64,000 nt of DNA from Schistocephalus solidus (Eukaryota > Platyhelminthes > Cestoda > Diphyllobothriidea > Diphyllobothriidae): contig WEDG01001383.1 in assembly GCA_017591395.1 (NCBI GenBank), positions 1 to 64,000 of the forward strand, given 5' to 3'. Positions 9,720 through 22,707 of this stretch are shown here, piece after piece. Every line of letters starts with the position of its first letter. The first letter of the stretch is position 1. A program made the position numbers and the translations under genes. The notes beneath the pieces are model-generated. The model was not told the origin of the DNA, did not search any database, and was given only the letters and a program-made list of their open reading frames with translations.

Positions 9720-12340
9720 AAGGGCGTTGGTCAGCCAATAGGAAGACAGCTTAACAGAGATCAGGGTTTGTGTGGCGAGAGCCTAAAAATATTTCACTCC
9801 CAGCTTGGAATTGGAGCTACCGAAACCGTAGTTGAGAGACATTTGCGTTCTGCTCATAAGTTTGGGCTGATCTCCTTTCATCACTGCCTCGTTAAACTTT
9901 CTGAATCGACACTGCCCGGTAATGTCTGACGTGTTTCATCACTTAAAAGAGGGTATGTGTACATATGTTCTTATACTATAAGAGCGCTCTTTGTTTCAAC
10001 GATGAAATTTCATTGCCGAGTTAACTCGGCAATTTTCGAGTCTAAAAAAGGTGCCCTGCACAGCTTGAAAGATTTTGACATTTTGCTTGGTCAAATATAT
10101 AACCCTCATGGGTAATACGGATAAATTTATTCTCTTAAGCGGAGCCTAATGCTGGGCTAAGGGCACTTTTTGTATCGTACTCGAGGCGGTTCGTGCGCGC
10201 CCTTTGGTGTGCCCCCGCCCGATGGCTCAGTTTTTTGATCTACTCTTGTTAAATGGCAGGTGCAGAATACCTTACCAGACATATGAAACTCTGTTTCCCA
10301 GAGCATTAGAAAAACCCCCTTTGTCCTTGGTCGAACAAAAACGGTCTTTGTGCATACTAAGACGTGGACAGGAACTCAGGACTGAAATTTCTACTTACTC
10401 CCTGAAATGGCTCTTTTTACGGTCGTATAGGACGCAACAGGTACTAAGACCTACCGTCCACAACGGTCTCATCGTCTACATAATTGCAACTAGTTAGTCT
10501 TACAGACATCTCCCTTGCCGTGAACAGGAAGATTCCCCGCACGTTGTAAGGATGGTCACACGGGAAACACTTCAGGGACTTGAAACGGTGGCTCACTGAG
10601 GTTACTCGGTGTACTTATTTCAAAGTAAGTGTTGAGGAGAGTCTTCATTTCGTGCACCAAATGCCGGTCGTCCTCAACATCCATTCTATAGAACAGATCT
10701 TCCTAATGAAAGCATTCTCACTATGAAGCCTATAATTATACAGTCTGAGTAAGCGTAAAGCATTGCTTCTTCATCTAACGAATGTTCGCACCATACCATC
10801 GAGGAATCTTGTAAGTTCCTGTTCCGTTTCTTTATCTGATTATGGCCGGTTAAAGTGTCCTTGCATCAGAGTTGGTTATTTTCCGCCATCTATCCGCTTA
10901 ATTGATGCATCGATTTATATGCGCATCGTTCTAAAAATGAGCCGTACCATTATTTGAGTTACTTTTTTATTCTAGGGGTACTCGAAGGGAAACTGCCGTT
11001 AGCTTGCTAATACCTGACAGTTTTTGGGGCATAAGCGGAAGGCCGTCTTAGTGGCGGTCCGTTCAGTAGCAATTTGTACACTAGTCTGGCATTTCGCTGT
11101 CACATGTGACGATGTTCACCGTCCATCTCAGGGATTGGTGGTTTGAATGTGAAGTAGTTTATAGAGATATTTCACTTGCGCAGAATCTACCACTCTCTTT
11201 TCTCCCTCACCCAGTTAACTCCGGCGGCAAATATAGTCAGAACGACCGGAGGCGGGCTTGGGGGAAGTAGCTAACAAAACTAAACAACCCGCCTACGTGT
11301 ACCACACGGCGTTGTCCCGACAGAATATACCAGAATTTCACAAGGGTGACTCGGATCCCACCTAAATCGGAGGGCCATAGATGTCATATTCAGCAACCAT
11401 TGAGTTTGGCTCAGTCCTGAGAGAACCGAGTTAACCCGTCAATATAGATTCAAGCGATTAAATTTTCATTGGAATTTCGGGTCTTACCCTAAAAAAGTAA
11501 TGTCCCGTTCACTTAACTCCGTGTCCTGCACTTAATAATTTCAGAAATTATTTCCTTGAAGGTTATATTGTTTCACATTTTTTATAGTAAAGAATGCGGA
11601 AGTAGATTTCCCAGTGTCAACCTCACTCTACTCCCGTGCACTAGTTCATTTTCCGAGTCTGTCAGCCATCTTCCTTGGCTGCATTGGCGTGAAGTTGAAG
11701 TCTAGCCGTGCTATAGTTATGGGCTCGCATGGGCTTTAGGCCGCCTGAGTAACGCGTTTTGCAAGTCATTCTGATTCTCATTTTGGTCTAGCGCATCCTC
11801 AGCGTGGACCGCCGTGGGGACCAATGGTCCACTCGTATGTAATCAGTAAGGTAAATAATCTGTAATGTCTGACAGTGCCGATAGAATCACCAAACAACTT
11901 CTGTTACTTCCGTTCACTGAAGAGACCAACTTTCCCAGTCTTATTCAGCGCCTGCTGTTTTTGCTATAGAACACATATCGAGGGAATCAGATAGGTTAAA
12001 TTTAAACAAGATTTTTTAAAAAAAAAAATGTTGCATCAGTCATGAAAATTAGCCGCAAGTAACTGCTATTTAATATGGTTAGTCTGTCTGTCCAACTCTG
12101 TCGACTCCCGCCCCCTCTCCCTAGAGTGGTTTATGCTGTGGGCTTCAGATGTGAAGCGGGTCTGCTGAGCCTGTGCAATGGACAAATCATTGTTCTCTTC
12201 AAAATAATTAAACGCAACTCAGATTTCAGGGAACCGTACCTCACCGTTCTATTTTAAGAGGAGGAGACCCTTTTAATTCGATATAGGAATATCTTAGGTA
12301 CCTAGAAGTTCTTTCCTCACTCACTCGTCCCTATTTTCAG
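9720..12340. other. Upstream region of the GST gene, no exon identified
   Basis: The first GST exon should lie in or before this region because the exon starting at 12341 needs one base from an upstream exon and has no suitable start codon. I found no candidate that could be defended. Short frames (10204-10497 and 12075-12257) have no recognisable motif. A run of A at about 12019-12028 is present. Confidence 0.3.
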
Positions 12341-15300
12341 GTGATCCAGAACCGTCAATAAACCCGGAGAAGTTCACACTCTTTGACCTGCAGTTTTGTC
12401 CTTTCTGTCAGCGGGTTCGATATACACTGGACTACCATGAAATACCGTAAGAAAGCCTGCTCCCCATACTATTTCATATCTCAGTCCAAAATAATCACCC
12501 ACATACCATTTTAAGTAGCACTTCTCAACCACGTGGGACAAATTTCTGAATTCTATTATTTAACACAAGACTGACCATCCATCTTGCATTTTAATGGTTT
12601 TCTTCGGTCTATATTCAGTTTCCAAACTGTTTAATAATTGATTTCTGTTAATAGTCAAGAATCGTAATTTGAGTACCCTTCGTTACTCCAGAAGGCGCAT
12701 AAACATGTTTTATTACTGGAACAGTGTGCTTCGTGCTAAGTAGTTTCAGTGATAAGCGTCATGTAGACATTTCATTTTTTTAAAAAGGAAGCTATGGTAG
12801 TCAGATTCACAGATAGTAATTTAAGGAGACGGACCCTTGCCTGCTTGGCTCACCCAAATATAAGGAGTGATGGGAGCTATCGTTGTTCGTTAGCATCAGT
12901 GTTAATTAAGAGGATGAAGATCTCAAAATGAGGATTTGTGGGCATCGCATTTGTTGCCGAATGCTACAAGGCCTTCACTCGTCAAGAATGCCCTGCGGTA
13001 GACTTCGTTTTGCAAAATTTCTTGTGGGGGCACCGTAGACCACAAAATCTGGTGGTGGTTAATCTGTATACCTTTTAGGACCAATTCTGAGAACTTGTAC
13101 AAGTACTGTTATCAGAAAATGTTGCAGCAGATCATTTAGCCATGACTTCCACATAACGTTCGCAAAAAAAGTGTGCAGACTTTTGGTTGCTTTTTCTGAA
13201 GTGATAAATGTGAATATCATGGATAAAGTCTGCACTGTCTGTCTGTCGACGTGGCCAAGTTACTGGCGCGAACGTTTAAAGAACTTCCTTAATTTCGGAT
13301 TGCAAGATGACAGAGTATGCTATGGAATATGCCACGTTATCATTTATCCTTTTGAAATTCCGTATGCCTTCAAACCTCAAATGTGGTCAGACTTGACTGG
13401 TTTTCCAGCAGAGGAGGTCTGTGTTAGCTAGTTCACCAATCAGCAACAGAATCTGATCTTCCTGTTATCTCGAAAGTAACCGGCTACTGTCTTTTTCCGC
13501 GAATTTAGAGCAGCGTTTGGTTTAGTACTCAGTGATTTGCTTTAGGAATTACTTGCAAGCGCTGACGTGCCTAACTAATTAACTGCCCGCAGTCATGCTT
13601 GCTCACGATTGACCCGAATATAAATATCCTGTTCAAACACTCCACGTCTTTTAGAGGTCCCTCACGAAATATCATATGTTTTTATTCGCTTTTCATACTT
13701 ATGGTGTCCCTCAAAAAACACCGATGTTTTAAGGCTATCCGCCTGCGCTTTCATGGATCACTTATGCCTATGATGTGGCAGTTTAAAAAAAATAACAAGT
13801 AGAAACATTCTTTTCCTTACGAGTACATCTGTTATGTACTGTTGACATTGTAGTCGAATGTTACAATGAAAGTAGTCGTCTTCATCTGAAAGTTAAAAAA
13901 AGAAGACCATTCTTATTCGTAATCCACTAGAATTAGTGATCCGGTGTTCGAAATCTGTATTACTAGCAACTGTTTCCTTGGTTTGGCATTTTAAACCACT
14001 GACGTGCCCACTTGTCAGAGTTATACAGATCCTAGGGGTTCTTATCGGAATGAGAGTCCCAGGAAGCAGTTAAAGGGTGAGCCGTTAATTTTCTGTCTCC
14101 GATGCTGGGTTCGGAAACGTCCGGCGAATAAAGTTATTGTCCCAGCGATCGCGTCTACCTGCTCTCAATATGTGTTGTGTAACAAGGAACATTTAAATGT
14201 TTTTCGAAAATTTTTGTACGTTTAGTCTGTGCGCGAATGCTTGGTTATTTTACTCCTGAGTGTCAAATGTTAATGTTAATTGTTCTACTTAATTTACATT
14301 ACCTGTTCCGTCCTTACTTATGATATTGGGAACTCTTAGATACGACCGAGTACTGGTGAACCCCATTTCAAAGCCCAGCTGGTATCTACGGCTGAATCCG
14401 TCGGGAAAAGTCCCGCTCCTGCTCTACAAGGGCGAGAAACTGGTTGAATCGGACCTTATCATGCAGTTCGTCGATCAGTTCAAAGGCAGTGATGTTTCTC
14501 TACTCAGTGTTTGTGGCGAGGAGAGTTTTAAGAAGGCCTTGGCTTTATCATCTTCCGTAAGTCCGCTGACGATCGCACTGTCGATACAAACGAACATGCA
14601 AATCCCGGGAAGTAATTCAGAAGGAGTAGACGTGAATGGGAGGCTTGCATGCTGTTCGCTTTAGTTGGGATTACACTAAACACTGGGCTTCTCGGCAAAT
14701 AATTTTTTTTTACCGGAATAACTTCCTTCTCAGTCCACTTTCACATTTCCACAAAAGATTAATTTCCCTTCGAAGGACACCATAAAGCACCCTAAATGAC
14801 CGATAGATGCCATCACAGAAACAAAGTAATAAAGACTAGCCGATGCAAAATGCGGCGTATCCTGGATAATCAGAGTTCTATATAACTGGGTATCAACGGT
14901 TATCATTATTTTTAAAATATTATAGCACCGGTTGTTACAGTCACCATCAGCAAAATTGAATTAAAAGTAATTACGCACGGGTTTGCTCTAAAGTGATAGT
15001 TATTGCCATTGCTCATACAGAGTTCAGAAGTAGAGTGCTTTTTCGAAACTTCCGAGTGTATAGCTGGGCCAGTTAGCCGGTCACTTTACGTGCTGGTTCA
15101 ACAGGCTAGCATGGCACAGTCACGTTTTTATGCTGTTCTACGTTTACCTGAAACTCTGTTCATACCTGAACCAAATGTAACCTGCTTTCTACCAACGTAT
15201 GCTATTCAGATTGCCGTTCCTCGCTACAAACTATGCTATTCATCTGAAGCAACCGAGGCGGATGCCGATGCCCTCAAAGCTGCACTATCCAATCTCAACA

Positions 15301-16090
15301 AGACGATTAAAGGCCCCTACCTCTTTGGTGCGTCAGGTTGTCTTTGGTACTTCTCCCTCCTAGTTTGCACCGAAATAGTTAACCCCATTCTTTTTTTACT
15401 GTAATTAGTTTCTATTACCCTCTTTGCAAACCATCTGGCTTTACATGAGAGTCAAAGACGGTGACTCGTTTTGTTCCTTTTTTTATCCTGTTTTTTTTTG
15501 GCAATTTCCTATTCTTTTGCCAGGGATAACACATGGGGAAACAACTTTAAGATAGTTTAACTTACAGACACACTCCGGACTTTATCTGAAGACAGGGTTG
15601 GGGTCTTGACTGACCAGCCGTAATCAGTAATTTCCATGCTCTTCTTGTGCACGATCTCTGCCTCCTTCTACCTGGCTTTCAGCTCCTGTCGTTTCCTGTA
15701 GATTATTCGTGGCGCCATTTTTTTAGACAAAAAATAAAACCGTCTCATTTTTTTGTTTCCAAAGGCGAAAAGCTAAGTTTGGCTGACCTAGCTGTCTTTC
15801 CGTTTCTGAACGCCTGGGATTTGGTGATGAACCGCGTGCTGAAAATGGAAAACGCCTCTGGTGACAGCGTCGAGGCCGTCGCCTCTCAGTGGCCTAACGT
15901 GCTAAAGTACCGTCAACTCATGAACCAAAAACCCTACATTATGAAGACCGCGTTCCAAGATGATGTCTATGCTAAATTCGTGGACGCTTACGTCTTGAAA
16001 AAAAGCAGATGCGGACTTCTAGTCTTCTGTGTTTTCCTCTTGCATTTAAAAACAAGTGTTGTCCTTCTCTATTTCTTTCATGTTGATTGA
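12341..16090 (+). CDS. Omega-like glutathione S-transferase, four exons, 5' exon missing
   Basis: Exons 12341-12446, 14340-14556, 15210-15327 and 15765-16090 are bounded by ag/gt sites and join in phase to 254 residues plus stop. The thioredoxin-fold half starts FTLFDLQFCPFCQRVRY: the Cys of CPFC (codons 12397-12408) stands where omega-class enzymes have their catalytic Cys, and a second Cys gives a glutaredoxin-like CxxC. It continues with NPSGKVP (cis-Pro that holds glutathione) and ESDLIMQFVD (Glu-Ser pair binding the gamma-glutamyl part). The helical half includes GPYLFGEKLSLADLAVFPF, the usual buried S-x-A-D hinge. Omega GSTs reduce disulphides, dehydroascorbate and arsenicals in the cytosol rather than conjugating xenobiotics. 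The last 25 residues after VLKK are hydrophobic and unusual; an undetected last intron or a read-through end is possible. A prostaglandin E synthase 2-like origin for the N-half is the main alternative. Confidence 0.8.
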
Positions 16091-16990
16091 CTTTTCTAAC
16101 GATTATTTTGGTTCGATTTCTGTTGTGCAGCGATCCGTGTTTGTTTTGATTTATTTAAATTAAAATTCTCCAAAGTAAAGTGACTGCTTTTTGTTTTGGC
16201 TGGATTGTTTTCTCAATTATCGTTTAACCGGAATGCTGTTGTATACCTTTTATGAAAAAAACACCTAGTATGACAGTGTGCTACAAGATTCTCCTTGACC
16301 TCACCGTCTATCGTTATTCCCAGTGCATTCAGTCTGTGACCATCCGAGCTCCCTAAACTCGAAGATAAGAGGCCCGCTCACTTCTACCTGGATAATTTTT
16401 CTTGCGGCCATTTAGATCGTTTTTTCGCCTTGCTCCCCTTGTTCTGCGCCATTGTATAATGCGATTCATGCTCTTTGTCCTCATTGGACGTCTATTTAGG
16501 CACGCTCTAAACAGCGAACATCGTTCACGTGCATTGTTCCACCCACGCACGAACCAGCGTAGCCTCCGAAAGAAATAATAACGTCAATCCAATGCCCTGA
16601 AAAGGAGTTATGCGACTGTCGGTGGTTATTCTATTCTCCTTGAACGCATAAGACGAATTTGCACTTTTCGGTGATGTTCTTGAACGTTGACACTTTCTTT
16701 GTGTCTGCATCCGTGCTTTGATAAACGAAAATCTTACAAGTCGACTGACATACTTTATTACGATTTAGAGTATCAAAGCTGCTGGAATGTGGCCACCAAA
16801 AAGAAAATCCCACAACAGTAATGCACCGTAGCACCGGGAGTATTTCCGACTGCAAACTCGCAACGTGTCGCTCCTTAATTTTTCTGTATATACTCCACCC
16901 ATTATATCCATTGCCCGGCTCGGACGGTGGCTGGGGTCTGAAAATGGGAATATAGAGGTCGTCGGCCCCGCGCATTTTACTTGCTACAAG
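16091..16990. other. Downstream flank of GST gene
   Basis: AT-rich 3' flank followed by overlapping minus-strand frames (16353-16550, 16525-16710, 16631-17041) with no recognisable motif. I see no convincing gene. Confidence 0.3.
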
Positions 16991-16994
16991 CAAT

Positions 16995-17290
16995 TTGACG
17001 CGCTTGAAGATATCACGGTGCGCTAAATCTGTGGCTTGCAAACTGACGGGATAGCGTGCGGTCAGCTCCGAGTGTGTTTTGTGTAGAGTGGCTGCCCGGC
17101 GGACTGAGAATCAGGCCGCAATAGCTCCTCCCTAATATGGCCTCCATGGCAACCCCTCTCAGTGGGTCCGAGCTAGGTGCGGTGGCACGCCTAGGGGCGG
17201 CTCCGGCTGCGCCAACGCAATGCGCCCTCTCCCTCTTCTGGTCTTCTTGACTTTGTAACGACACTGGTTCCAGGAAAGGGAGGAGAAAAA
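16995..17290 (+). repeat. Repeat module B copy with module A 3' part
   Basis: Shares landmarks with 21400-21805 (+), 25930-26240 (+) and 42110-42560 (-): acgcgcttgaa, atatcac, gtggcttg, caactgac, then ctcctccctaatatggcc and gtccgagct. From 17180 it runs into a gtggcacgcctaggggcggct block shared with the 37171 copy and the gccctctccctcttctggtcttcttgac landmark of module A. It then breaks off into a gagagagag stretch and a 29-bp duplication at about 17308-17355. Confidence 0.6.
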
Positions 17291-17399
17291 GAGAGAGAGC
17301 GGTATATCCTGTAAATGCCTACTCTCACAGTATCCTGTAAATGCCTACTCTCACCGTAGTATAATTCGCACACAACTCACCGCCCCTTGAGTCCCCCTT

Positions 17400-18180
17400 G
17401 CTGTGTGAAACACGGTTGGCCTCATCGGATGTCACGGTCGGACGGCCATATTCACTTAAATAAAGTAGTCTATGCTCCTTAGAAATAAGACCCTACTTTA
17501 GTCATAAATGCTCTTCGTTGTGTGAGCCTACAACGTCCTAAGCTTTGAAATCAAAAGTATGACATATTTTGGATTTGAAACCCTTCAATACTTCGGATAT
17601 ATTTTGAAACGGTCTGTCCTTTTTTCAATTTACAGTGGCCACGAAAGCTTTAGGGTACGCGTTTTTTTCAGCCTAAAATGTAATGATTTTTTTCAAATAC
17701 CAAGATTTAGCAACACCGTATTTCCTGCAAAAACCTACTGGAAGCGATATTTTTGTCAGTTCTTTCTAAAACGGTGACAAATGACAAGTGGTCGCGTGAT
17801 GGTTGATTGAATGTTGCAGAACTTAGCACCAGAGATGCTGAAAATAATATATAGGGTGATCGCGCTTCCCGTTGTGATTAAGGTTATAGATGGCTTATTG
17901 GGCAGTCCGCCTAAAGTTTTCAACGTCTTTGGTGACAGTGTTCAGAAAATTGTGTATGCTGGAAGTTGAGTATCGTGGCTGACATTTTGTAATTTTGCTC
18001 CCTGGGTTAGGAGAAACCCCTGGATTGTTGTGTGATTAACTTGCTTATGGACTTTGGCGCCATCTGTTGGCTGTAGTATCGTTTGCGAAAGCTGCCTGCT
18101 GCATGTTTACGGTGAAGATCCCGACACATTGCCATTTGACCTGTGAACTACAATTAGGACAGAGACGGCGCCTGGAGAAA
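17400..18180. other. No recognisable gene
   Basis: Short frames only (17559-17777 + is the longest at 72 codons) and no repeat that I could match elsewhere in the window. Confidence 0.25.
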
Positions 18181-18184
18181 TAAG

Positions 18185-18275
18185 AAAGTTCAGAAGGATA
18201 AGATGCGATCGCTGAAACAAGAAGTCTATTTTCCTGACGTTTTGGATTCTTATTCGAACCGATCATCAGCTACTG
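18185..18275 (-). repeat. Short dispersed repeat, copy shared with 41900-41990
   Basis: On the minus strand the order gctgatgatcggttcga, agaatccaaaacgtcagga and a trailing ctt/tttca block matches the plus strand at 41900-41990. Probably the edge of a larger dispersed element. Confidence 0.55.
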
Positions 18276-19576
18276 CCTCAGATCGACAAACTTTTTGTTC
18301 CAGCGATCGCGTATTCTCCTCCTGAATTGCCTCCTCGAACTCTCCCGTTCGCTTCTATTAGTAAAACATAAGGTTGTCTAGGAACTCCCTCTAACACCCT
18401 TTCATGTTTGCACTTTGTAGAAACACTTTTAGTTTCGGACTGCACACCCTATGAACGCTCATTAGAACACTTACTTTTAACTGAACTGTCATGGCAACAG
18501 ACTTCAGTTTAGTCTGGAGACAGTAAAAGGATTATACCAAGCCGTCACGAACTCTTTCTCACTTTGAAAGAACCTTCATTTTTATCTGACGGGGGCTCCG
18601 TCAGCGTCCGTGCTTTCTGCACGTTTTCCTCGTGCTGGTGTCGTTCTATAGTCTTTACTTTTCACCCACTTTTCGATCGTCGTCCACCCGAATGAATTAT
18701 CACGGTCAGTTGATAGCCTTTTACACCACGCTGGTATTTGTCCCTCGTTACCTCTTTTTATAGTGCTGGTGGGAACTGATAAATCACCTTGCTTCCCAGC
18801 CTCTCCGGAAATTCCTATTATTCGCTTCCGTCTTAATTAACATCTTTCTAACCCCGAATGTATTTACTACGTGTTTTCATTACCCTCTTGTCACACTGCT
18901 TACAACTGAAGGCGGGCTGCTACTGCTCATGTCAGCGCTAAAATCACCCAAGAGAAGGGCGCACCAGCAATTGAATATGGTTCGAGTCGTGTTTCCCTAC
19001 CCCCCCCCCTAATCTCCTCAAATCAGTCTCATCATTTCGTTCTTTCTTCTTCTGGACGCTGTCTAAATTCTTCATGGGAAAGTCTCAACTATATGCTTCC
19101 TAGGCCGCGCAGTTCACACCGGCTGTCTTTGCCTGCTAGGCAGAGATGCGCGTTCAAAACTTCGCTACGCCTATCCGCAAACTACTTATCAAGGCAGACA
19201 TTTGGGAGACAGGGGGAAGCAAGGTTACGCCCATTTACACTGTCAGCTGAGTTGAAAGGTGCGACCATCACAGCATCCCATACATTATTTGCACAGCTCG
19301 CGCACAGGAGCATCTCATCAGCTTCGTTTACTGTGTACGATAGTGGGCGGAAACGGTCCTTTCTAACCGTGGTTTAATGTTAGCCGTATTTTGTCGGTAA
19401 TGGTATAGGCTTATTTATTTTATTGTCCCTCCAACAGATTCTACCAACAATTTTCAGAGTGGAACTATGTTCCGGAAATTTGTAACAAAAAAGAATGATG
19501 AGTCATTCCAGTATCCGATAAAGGAATGAACGCCAACCCCACACATCTTCCTTCACCTTTCGTGAGCATAATCGAT
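18276..19576. other. No recognisable gene
   Basis: Contains a run of nine to ten C at about 19001-19010 and a 94-codon plus-strand frame at 19093-19377 without recognisable features. I see no repeat family or exon here. Confidence 0.25.
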
Positions 19577-19962
19577 GCTTGTCTCCTTTTTGCAGCCTTA
19601 ACGAATTCGTTAGGGAAACGCAACGATCGGGCTTACATGTGGCGCCCTCAGCCTTCCGATCTAACACTGGAACATTACTCTGCGACCAGTTTAGCACGTG
19701 GTGGTTGTATAAGTCCGGCTCTCGGGCACACTTCCTACATATGACGCCAGAAGAGGGAGACCTCTAACTGCTTGTCTCCTTTTTGCAGCCTAAACGAATT
19801 CTTTAGGGAAACGCAACGATCGGACTTACATGTGGCGCCCTAAGCCTTCCGATCTAACACTGGAACATTACTCTGCGACCAGTTTAGCACGTGGTGGTTG
19901 TATGAGTCCGGCTCTCGGGCACACTTCCTACATATGACGCCAGAAGAGAGAAACCTCTAACT
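19577..19962 (+). repeat. 193-bp tandem duplication
   Basis: Units 19577-19769 and 19770-19962 begin gcttgtctcctttttgcag and end cctctaact, differing at about ten positions by hand count (near 95 percent identity). Each unit carries a pyrimidine tract and tttttgcag, a credible splice acceptor, close to its start. The units are not open in a shared frame, so exon duplication is not supported. Confidence 0.85.
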
Positions 19963-20608
19963 GACCTCTTGTGCGGCTACCTCCTGTTGCGCGTGCGTCA
20001 ACTAAAACTGTCTGACAGGGACCTCACCCGACTGCCAACTGGACATGAATCTCTTTCTCTCCTCCTCTAGATTCCATCCCTTTGGCTCCCCACCTGCTTT
20101 GCCTGCCGTCGACCCTTATTTCTGGAATTGCAGTATTTGCTAGTGTGGTGGTGAATTTTTGCCCCAGAGGAGAGACAATGTTTCCTATTCTCTTCTATTT
20201 GCAGCAAATCGGCTGGATGCTAATGCTCTAGGCAGACGATCTTCTTAACGCCAAAAGCTTTGCTTTCAAGAACTTGTCTTTATCCCGTCGTTCCTTTTTA
20301 GCACATCCCACGACGTCTAGATTATCTGTGTCATGAAACACGCAGAGTCAGCGTGGCTGCAGCCCTGGACGGTCTTTGTGGCTACCAGGGATCCTGAAAA
20401 GTTGGGCTTCTGTCATCATTCAGCTTGGCCACGCGTCGGTGATCCTGCGGACCATGCTCTGCACCTTTGGGGAGGTTTACTCTCCGTCTCTGACAAAGAA
20501 GTGACTACTGTCGTAAATAACTGTCGCACTATTGTTGTTCTGGGTTTTTCTCCATATGAACCCTCTACCGGGACAGGTTAGTACCTTAGTTGATTTGTAG
20601 CTTGATTA

Positions 20609-21150
20609 TTGCATTTTCTCCTTCACAAGTTTCCACACTCATTCGGTCACCACCACAACCACAACCGCCACCATGACCACAGTCATGGTGATCACCATCC
20701 GAATGCCGCGCCCTTACCATCTCCACCATCCCTGTCAAAACCCCCGGCAACGACGACGATGACAACTGCTTATCCAACCACCACCATTGTTAAAAACACT
20801 CATGAAGCCCCCTCAACCAGCGCCCTCACCGCCAGCAATGTAGTCTCTTCCCCAGCCTGTCCCCACTGCACTCCCACCCTCATCTCAGGCATCGGCCCGG
20901 TCGGTCACTTGCGAATCCATCTACCTGTAACCGGCACACCGGCGCTATGAGCTCCAATATTCATTCATCGCATCCATCTCGACTGACCGCACTGATCACG
21001 CACATTCAGTCGCCGTGTGGCCTTACTCAGCCACATGCGCATCCATAAAAACCTGCGCTAAAATACCATCGGTCAAAATCTATCACCACACATCACATCA
21101 GCACGTACATTACACGCGAATACGCCCCACACCATCCACCGCAGATCCAA
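20609..21150 (+). pseudogene. His-rich segment and C2H2 tail of RTE-type LINE
   Basis: The frame 20609-20950 starts with a His-rich stretch (GHHHNHNRHHDHSHGDHH), passes through the Pro/Thr-rich spacer also seen at 36000 (TTTMTTAYPTTT), and ends in a finger CPHCTPTLISGIGPVGHLRIH followed by the family linker before a stop. After a frame change a second finger remnant (SHMRIHKNLR) follows. The His-rich stretch arises from a CAC/CAT-rich run and is unlike the other copies. Treated as a decayed repeat copy, not a host gene. Confidence 0.6.
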
Positions 21151-21399
21151 AATCGGCACCTCTCATGTAATTGGAGACTTTATCTTTGGCTCCTTCTTGT
21201 AGCCTCCATGGCACTTGCACACTTGTGATCTCCGATCAGCCGACCCCTTTTTTGTGGTATCCTAGGGTGTTGTGTATGGCACGCGCAGTCGGGCCGTTTT
21301 GCTGTGAGCCCCTACGCCCTCTGAGTTTCAGTTGATAGACCGGCTCGGAATATCGCCTGGTGCTGGGGGGGGGGGACGACAGAGAGGGAGAGCGACGCT

Positions 21400-21805
21400 C
21401 AGCACATTCTTCTCACTAAAAACAATCTGATGCGCTTGAAGCTATCACTGCGCGCCAAAAGTCGTGGCTTGGACAGCTGCCAACTGACGAGATAACTCGT
21501 ACCGCGCAGTCAGCCCAGTGTGGGTGTTTGTGTGGAGTGACCAACTGGTGGACTGACGGTCAGGCTGAAATGGCTCTTTCCTAATGTGGCTTCTATCACA
21601 CTCCTACTAAGTGGTATCCGAGCGGCCCCCTCTTTTTTTGTTGTGTGAAATTCATATCTTGACATCGGCTCAGGTGGATGTGGCGGAGAGAGTGCGGCAG
21701 ATGCATCTCAATTCAACTATCATTATCAAATTATTCACGTGCAACTCACCGCCTTTGCGCCCACAATTTCGTAGGGCACAAGGTGGACTTCGTCTGAATC
21801 GCCGA
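21400..21805 (+). repeat. Repeat module B copy
   Basis: Contains gcgcttgaagctatcac, gtcgtggcttgga, gccaactgacg, ctgacggtcaggctg, ctaatgtggcttctatcac and ggatgtggcggagagagtgcgg in the order seen at 42110-42560 (-). Preceded by a G run at 21366-21374. Confidence 0.65.
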
Positions 21806-22242
21806 TAGATCTATCAGGAGGATTAACAGGCATGACTGCCATTCTTTTTGTGTAGTTTAGTTTGTTTACTTAGGTCACACATAACACTTAGTTAATTTTC
21901 AACCTGACAGGACATGCTTTTCGCACTTAAACATTTAGTTTTCAGAGTTTAAGCTACTCTTTTAAATAAACGATTAAAATAACGGCTTGAAATGCAATCA
22001 CTGAAGCAGCCTAAATGCCTTGAAAAACGATCATGAAAATCACCTTTGAGCCCTTTTCTTGTAACGATACTTTCAAGTTTCCTAGTGTTTATGACCAGTG
22101 ATGCCATCTCTGCAACTTACTGCACATTATATCCTATACTCAGGTGCTGCGGGTGATCTCAATGTGAGTCCCATAACCGACCGGTAAGGCGTCCATCCAC
22201 CAATGTCAATATTCCCGATCCAAGCCGGCGGGATAACGAGCC

Positions 22243-22515
22243 CGTGGCTCAATGGTTAGAACGTTGGACTTCTGATTAACGGGTTGCGGGTTCAAGCCTC
22301 GGGTGGTGAACCACCTGGAGTTGAGTATGGCTGGTTGATGATGACTAATAAGACAGAAATAGCCATTCAAGTCTCCCTTGTCTTTGACGGTAGTGTTCAT
22401 CTGCCTTTACTACTACTAGCCGCTGTACGGTTGCTAGCGGGGCTCGCGAGTGAGCCCCAAGCAGAACGGGGTGAGTGAGTCCCGTAACTGATCGATGAAT
22501 ACTCCATCCACCAAA
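22243..22515 (+). mobile_element. tRNA-derived SINE, copy 1
   Basis: The head has an RNA polymerase III A box (tggctcaatgg) and B box (ggttcaagcc) about 40 bases apart, and an anticodon-region ttggacttct that resembles tRNA-Arg(UCU). The body continues with gagtatggctggttgatga, aatagccattcaagtct and tttactactactag. Related copies lie at 38505-38690, 51437-51725 and 51815-51975. The tRNA source is inferred by eye. Confidence 0.75.
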
Positions 22516-22707
22516 GCTATCTCTGATGAAAATATCAACACCTAATTAAAGAACATTCGTCAAAAACTCGAATGTGGCCTATTTTAATAGTTCCTTTGTT
22601 CTGCTACAGCCTGTACCGGCGTCCCTACCTCCTTACTGCCGCCCGAGCTACCAAGTATTTCAGCCCAGTCCTCTCCGCCCTCCTCCACTTTACCCGTAAT
22701 TTGCCTT

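Noticed and set aside
22284..22478. Small protein gene over the SINE at 22243-22515
   Set aside because: The frame lies inside a tRNA-derived SINE and is not kept in its other copies.
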